From the NCBI GenBank assembly GCA_021793715.1, contig JAJYSF010000038.1, positions 1 through 7,300 on the forward strand: a stretch of DNA of 7,300 bases, read 5' to 3'. The notes beneath the pieces are model-generated. The model had not been told where the DNA came from, searched no databases, and saw only the letters and a list, made by a program, of their open reading frames with translations. Position numbers and translations under genes: made by a program. Shown one piece after another: positions 4,542 through 7,300 of the stretch; the stretch's first letter is position 1; every line of letters starts with the position of its first letter. Source of the stretch: Actinomycetes bacterium. GTDB taxonomy: Bacteria; Actinomycetota; Actinomycetes; Actinomycetales; Microbacteriaceae.

Positions 4542-5474
4542 TCAGGAAAGCGGCGAGGTCAGGCGCGGGGCGAGCGTGATGAGCGAGACCTCCGGGCGGC
4601 ACGCGAAGCGCACCGGAGCGTAGATCGAATGGCCGAGGCCGGCGCTCACATTGAGCGCAGCCTGCCGCCCACGGTGCGTCCACGTCGAGAGGCCGCGCGT
4701 CTGCCGCAGCGGCAGGTCGCAGTTCGCCACGAGCGCGCCGATGCCGGGGACCCGCACCTGACCGCCGTGCGTGTGACCCGCGAAGATGACGTCGGCGCCG
4801 CGCTGCATGAAGCCGTCGAGCACCCGCCGATACGGCGCGTGCGTCACGCCGATCGTGATGTCGGGTTCCGGCAGGTCGCTCATCGTCGTGTCGAGCTCGT
4901 CGAAGTCGTCGTACTCGAGATGCGGGTCGTTCGTGCCGATGAACCGGATCCGGTGCCCGCGGACGTCGAAGGCGACCGAGTCGTTGTTGAGCCCGAACCA
5001 GCCGAGGTCTCCCTCGAGCAGCGCATCGAGCCGGTCGGTGTCGAGACGCGACACGTCGGGCGCGATCAGCGACGGGCCCGTGAAGTATCGGAAGGGGTTG
5101 CGCGGCTTCGGCGCCCAGACGTCGTTGGATCCGTGCACGTGCACGCCGGGTGTACCCGCGAACGGAGACAGCGCGCGACGCACGGCCGGCAGCGCGAGCG
5201 GATGGCCGAGGTTGTCGCCCGTGTCGACGACAAGGTCGGGTCGCAGTGCCGCGAGGCGCGCGACCCAGTCGCGCTTGCGCCGCTGCCACGGGGCGAGGTG
5301 CATGTCGCTGAGGTGCAGGACACGGATCGGCGTCGAGCCGGCGGGCAGCACACGCACCGTCCGGTGGCGCACGGCGAACCAGTGGCGCTCGATGCCGACG
5401 CCCCACACGGCGGCCGCTGCGGCGACGCCGGCGGCGGCCGCCAGCGCGCGGCGGCCGCCGGACGGGTCGACCAT
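4542..5474 (-). CDS. Membrane-anchored metallophosphoesterase
   Basis: This 310-residue protein of the calcineurin-like metallophosphoesterase superfamily has an N-terminal hydrophobic segment at residues 9-27 (RALAAAAGVAAAAAVWGVG), likely a membrane anchor or uncleaved signal. Metal-site motifs appear in order: LSDMH with D57 and H59, VDTGDN with D87, GSND at 115-118, VTHAP with H212, and GHTHGGQ with H234 and H236. The third motif is normally GNHD/E, so the usual Asn ligand and catalytic His are replaced; I believe this is a trait of an actinobacterial subfamily. The substrate is unknown; cell-wall lipid diphosphates or nucleotides are possibilities. The ATG at 5474-5472 shares its A with the stop of the penicillin-binding protein gene (TGATG), implying coupled translation. 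Mycobacterium tuberculosis has the same order (ponA2, Rv3683), supporting an envelope-related role. It ends 24 bases from the convergent RelA/SpoT gene, with no obvious terminator between. Confidence 0.9.
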   Translation of the reverse strand: MVDPSGGRRALAAAAGVAAAAAVWGVGIERHWFAVRHRTVRVLPAGSTPIRVLHLSDMHLAPWQRRKRDWVARLAALRPDLVVDTGDNLGHPLALPAVRRALSPFAGTPGVHVHGSNDVWAPKPRNPFRYFTGPSLIAPDVSRLDTDRLDALLEGDLGWFGLNNDSVAFDVRGHRIRFIGTNDPHLEYDDFDELDTTMSDLPEPDITIGVTHAPYRRVLDGFMQRGADVIFAGHTHGGQVRVPGIGALVANCDLPLRQTRGLSTWTHRGRQAALNVSAGLGHSIYAPVRFACRPEVSLITLAPRLTSPLS

Positions 5475-7300
5475 CAGTTGTTGTTCCCTCGGCAGACGCG
5501 AGCCTCGGAGTAGATCGTCACCTCGGTGCGGTCCTTCACCTGCGTGCCGGCTGACGGATCCGTGCGGACGACGCGCCCGTTGGCAGGAGCCGAGGCGCTG
5601 ACGGTGCAGTCGCCGATACTTGCGCGGAGCCCCTCGTCGAAGAGTCGTTTGTAGGCCTGCGTCGTGCTGAGGCCGGTGACATCCGGTACCTTCGTGCCGC
5701 CCTCTCCGTCCGAGATCAGCAGGGTGATGATGCTGCCTCGGGGTGCACTGCCCTCCGGATTCGTCTTCTCGACGCGTCCTTCCTTCTGATCTCCCGAGAC
5801 GGTGTCACCCACCGTCACGGAGAATCCTTCACCCTCGAGGACGTCCGTCGCCTCGTCGACCGACATTCCGGCCACGTTCGGTACATCGACCTTGACCACC
5901 TTCGTCAGGTTGGGGTCGGGCGTTGGGAACTCGTCGCCGCCGTATCTGGCGTTCGCGGCCGCTTGATTCGCTCTCGCGATGTCGTACCGGAGCTCGGACA
6001 TCTGTCGTCCGTTTGGCGTGAAGCTGCTGTAGAGATCCACCTCGTAGAACGTGTCGTCATCGGGGTTGTCCGGGTCGCGCTCGTCTCTCATCGAGTCGTA
6101 GTTCCCGACCCAGGCCGCGGTCGTCACGTTCGTCGACGTCTCGACCATCCACGTCTGGTAATTCTCATGCGTTCCGGTCTTGCCGACCACGGGCACACCA
6201 TCGTTCGGGTTCGCGCTCGAGCCGGTGGCGCTCATCACTCCGGCGAGGGCGTGTGCCGCGGTGGCAGCGACACCTTCGTCGATCGCCTGCTCGCATTCCG
6301 TCTCGGGAAGCTCCAGCTCCTGACCGTTCGCGTCGACGACGCGCGTGAGCACGGTGGGTTCGCAGTGGACGCCCTTGTTGGCGACAGTCGCGTACGCCGA
6401 GGCGAGCGTGAGGGGGGAGATATTCATGGAACCGAGCACGTCGAACATGCCGGGATCCCACGTCTCGAACGGAACGATCTCCTCGCCCGTTCCGAGGTGG
6501 ACGCCCATCCGTCCGGCGACCTCGTGGATGCTGCACACATCGTCGAGCTGCGCCGCCATCGCAAGGAATCCGGTGTTCAGCGACTGAGCCGTGAAATCGC
6601 GAGGCGTACCGATCTTGCCCCCCTGATTCCGGAAGTTGTTGATGACGCTGCCTTCGGCGTTCAACGTCCGGCCTTCGCACGTGCCCGAATACGGACGCAC
6701 GTTGCCATCGACGTGTTCGTTGACGCTGCGGCCCTGCTCGAGCCATGCGACCAGCGTGAACAACTTGTACGTCGATCCGACCGAGAAGCCGGGCGCAGCG
6801 CCGTACTTCTCGTCGACCGCATAGATCTGGGCCGAGTCCCCGGGGTCCGTGTCGCGGCTCTCGTCGAAGCGCGTGTTCTGCGCCATCGACAGCACGTTGC
6901 CGGACTTCGGTTCGATCTGCACACTCGTGGCACCGAACTTCATGTAGTCCACGCTCGCGGGGGTACTCGCGGCCATCGTCTCCTGGGCCGTGTACTGGAG
7001 GTTGTTGTCGAGCGTCGTGTAGACCTCGAGCCCGCCGCGGGTCAGCATGTCGGCACGTTCCGGGGATCCGGCTTCGCTGCCGAACGCCTCGTCGTAGCGC
7101 GAATCGTTGAGGATCGTGTTCTTCACGTACTGGCAGAAGTACGCGGTGCCCTGTGCCGCCGCACACCCACGCTGGCGGTTCGACAGGTTCGGCTCGACCG
7201 GCTGCTCGACGGTGGAGTCGTACTGCTCCTGCGTGATCGTTCCCTCTTTCAGCATGCGCCACAGGACGGAGTCGCGCCGGTCCTTTGTACGGGCGTACCC
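5474..7300 (-). CDS. Class A penicillin-binding protein with two PASTA domains (5' end outside window)
   Basis: The frame is open to base 7300, giving 608 visible C-terminal residues of a bifunctional peptidoglycan glycosyltransferase/DD-transpeptidase that acts outside the membrane. Counting from the first visible residue, 1-40 (TKDRRDSVLWRMLKEG) are the end of the glycosyltransferase region. A paired-cysteine segment (GCAAAQGTAYFC) lies near 45-56, as in PonA2-like proteins. The transpeptidase domain has the catalytic STYK at 176-179, SLN at 240-242 and KTGT at 374-377, so it looks active. Two PASTA domains follow at about 470-537 and 538-605, beginning VPNVAGMSVDEA and VPDVTGLSTTQA. They normally bind muropeptides or stabilise the septal enzyme. 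The second contains two cysteines that could bridge. The protein ends RGNNN. The missing 5' part should hold the membrane anchor and the glycosyltransferase core. The metallophosphoesterase gene is translationally coupled downstream. A ponA/ponA2-type name would be reasonable. Confidence 0.95.
   Translation of the reverse strand, partial: GYARTKDRRDSVLWRMLKEGTITQEQYDSTVEQPVEPNLSNRQRGCAAAQGTAYFCQYVKNTILNDSRYDEAFGSEAGSPERADMLTRGGLEVYTTLDNNLQYTAQETMAASTPASVDYMKFGATSVQIEPKSGNVLSMAQNTRFDESRDTDPGDSAQIYAVDEKYGAAPGFSVGSTYKLFTLVAWLEQGRSVNEHVDGNVRPYSGTCEGRTLNAEGSVINNFRNQGGKIGTPRDFTAQSLNTGFLAMAAQLDDVCSIHEVAGRMGVHLGTGEEIVPFETWDPGMFDVLGSMNISPLTLASAYATVANKGVHCEPTVLTRVVDANGQELELPETECEQAIDEGVAATAAHALAGVMSATGSSANPNDGVPVVGKTGTHENYQTWMVETSTNVTTAAWVGNYDSMRDERDPDNPDDDTFYEVDLYSSFTPNGRQMSELRYDIARANQAAANARYGGDEFPTPDPNLTKVVKVDVPNVAGMSVDEATDVLEGEGFSVTVGDTVSGDQKEGRVEKTNPEGSAPRGSIITLLISDGEGGTKVPDVTGLSTTQAYKRLFDEGLRASIGDCTVSASAPANGRVVRTDPSAGTQVKDRTEVTIYSEARVCRGNNN

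Noticed and set aside
4518..4543. Terminator between the convergent RelA/SpoT-like and phosphoesterase genes
   Set aside because: Only a 5-base dyad (GACGC/GCGTC) is visible in a 24-base gap, and part of it lies in the stop codon; too weak to call.
4629..5601. Long plus-strand open frames opposite the metallophosphoesterase gene
   Set aside because: They are antisense shadows created by GC-rich codon use. Their translations are Arg/Ala/Val-rich with no recognisable domain, whereas the minus strand encodes a full motif-bearing enzyme.

Overview
The window reads as chromosomal DNA of a high-GC actinobacterium, most likely Microbacteriaceae and Microbacterium-like. This rests on the strong G/C bias at third codon positions, the style of the proteins (a GntR/FCD regulator with an LldD-type enzyme, a PASTA-bearing class A penicillin-binding protein, an actinobacterial metallophosphoesterase) and start sites that often lack a strong Shine-Dalgarno. 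The taxon is inferred, not proven. I see no insertion sequence, CRISPR array, integrase or phage gene.

Layout. (1) Positions 1-986, minus strand: an ABC-transporter ATPase of the SsuB/TauB type, overlapping by an ATGA junction the first codons of a second gene that leaves the window at base 1. (2) Positions 1058-3104, plus strand: a divergent two-gene operon of a FadR/LldR-type GntR repressor and an FMN-dependent alpha-hydroxy-acid (L-lactate) dehydrogenase. Its promoter carries a 15-bp palindromic operator on the -10 box, and a GC-rich hairpin follows lldD. (3) Positions 3105-3376: an intergenic region with a 22-bp near-perfect inverted repeat, a tRNA-Pro(CGG) gene with a plausible promoter, and a long hairpin between convergent genes. 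(4) Positions 3481-3750, minus strand: a small two-helix membrane protein of unknown function. (5) Positions 3915-4517, plus strand: a synthetase-only RelA/SpoT protein of about 200 residues. (6) Positions 4542-7300, minus strand: a class A penicillin-binding protein (5' end outside the window) coupled by a TGATG overlap to a membrane-anchored metallophosphoesterase.

How the genes work together. The GntR-LldD pair is a self-contained lactate (or related 2-hydroxyacid) utilisation unit whose enzyme and repressor probably share one operator-controlled transcript. The PBP/metallophosphoesterase pair is a conserved actinobacterial arrangement (compare ponA2-Rv3683 of Mycobacterium tuberculosis) and suggests envelope work. 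The alarmone synthetase-like gene and the small membrane protein are divergent from each other and have no clear link to their neighbours. Most of the window is ordinary core genome. The best items for a second look are the operator, the 22-bp inverted repeat, the variant residues in the RelA/SpoT-like and phosphoesterase proteins, and the low-complexity insertion in the ABC ATPase.
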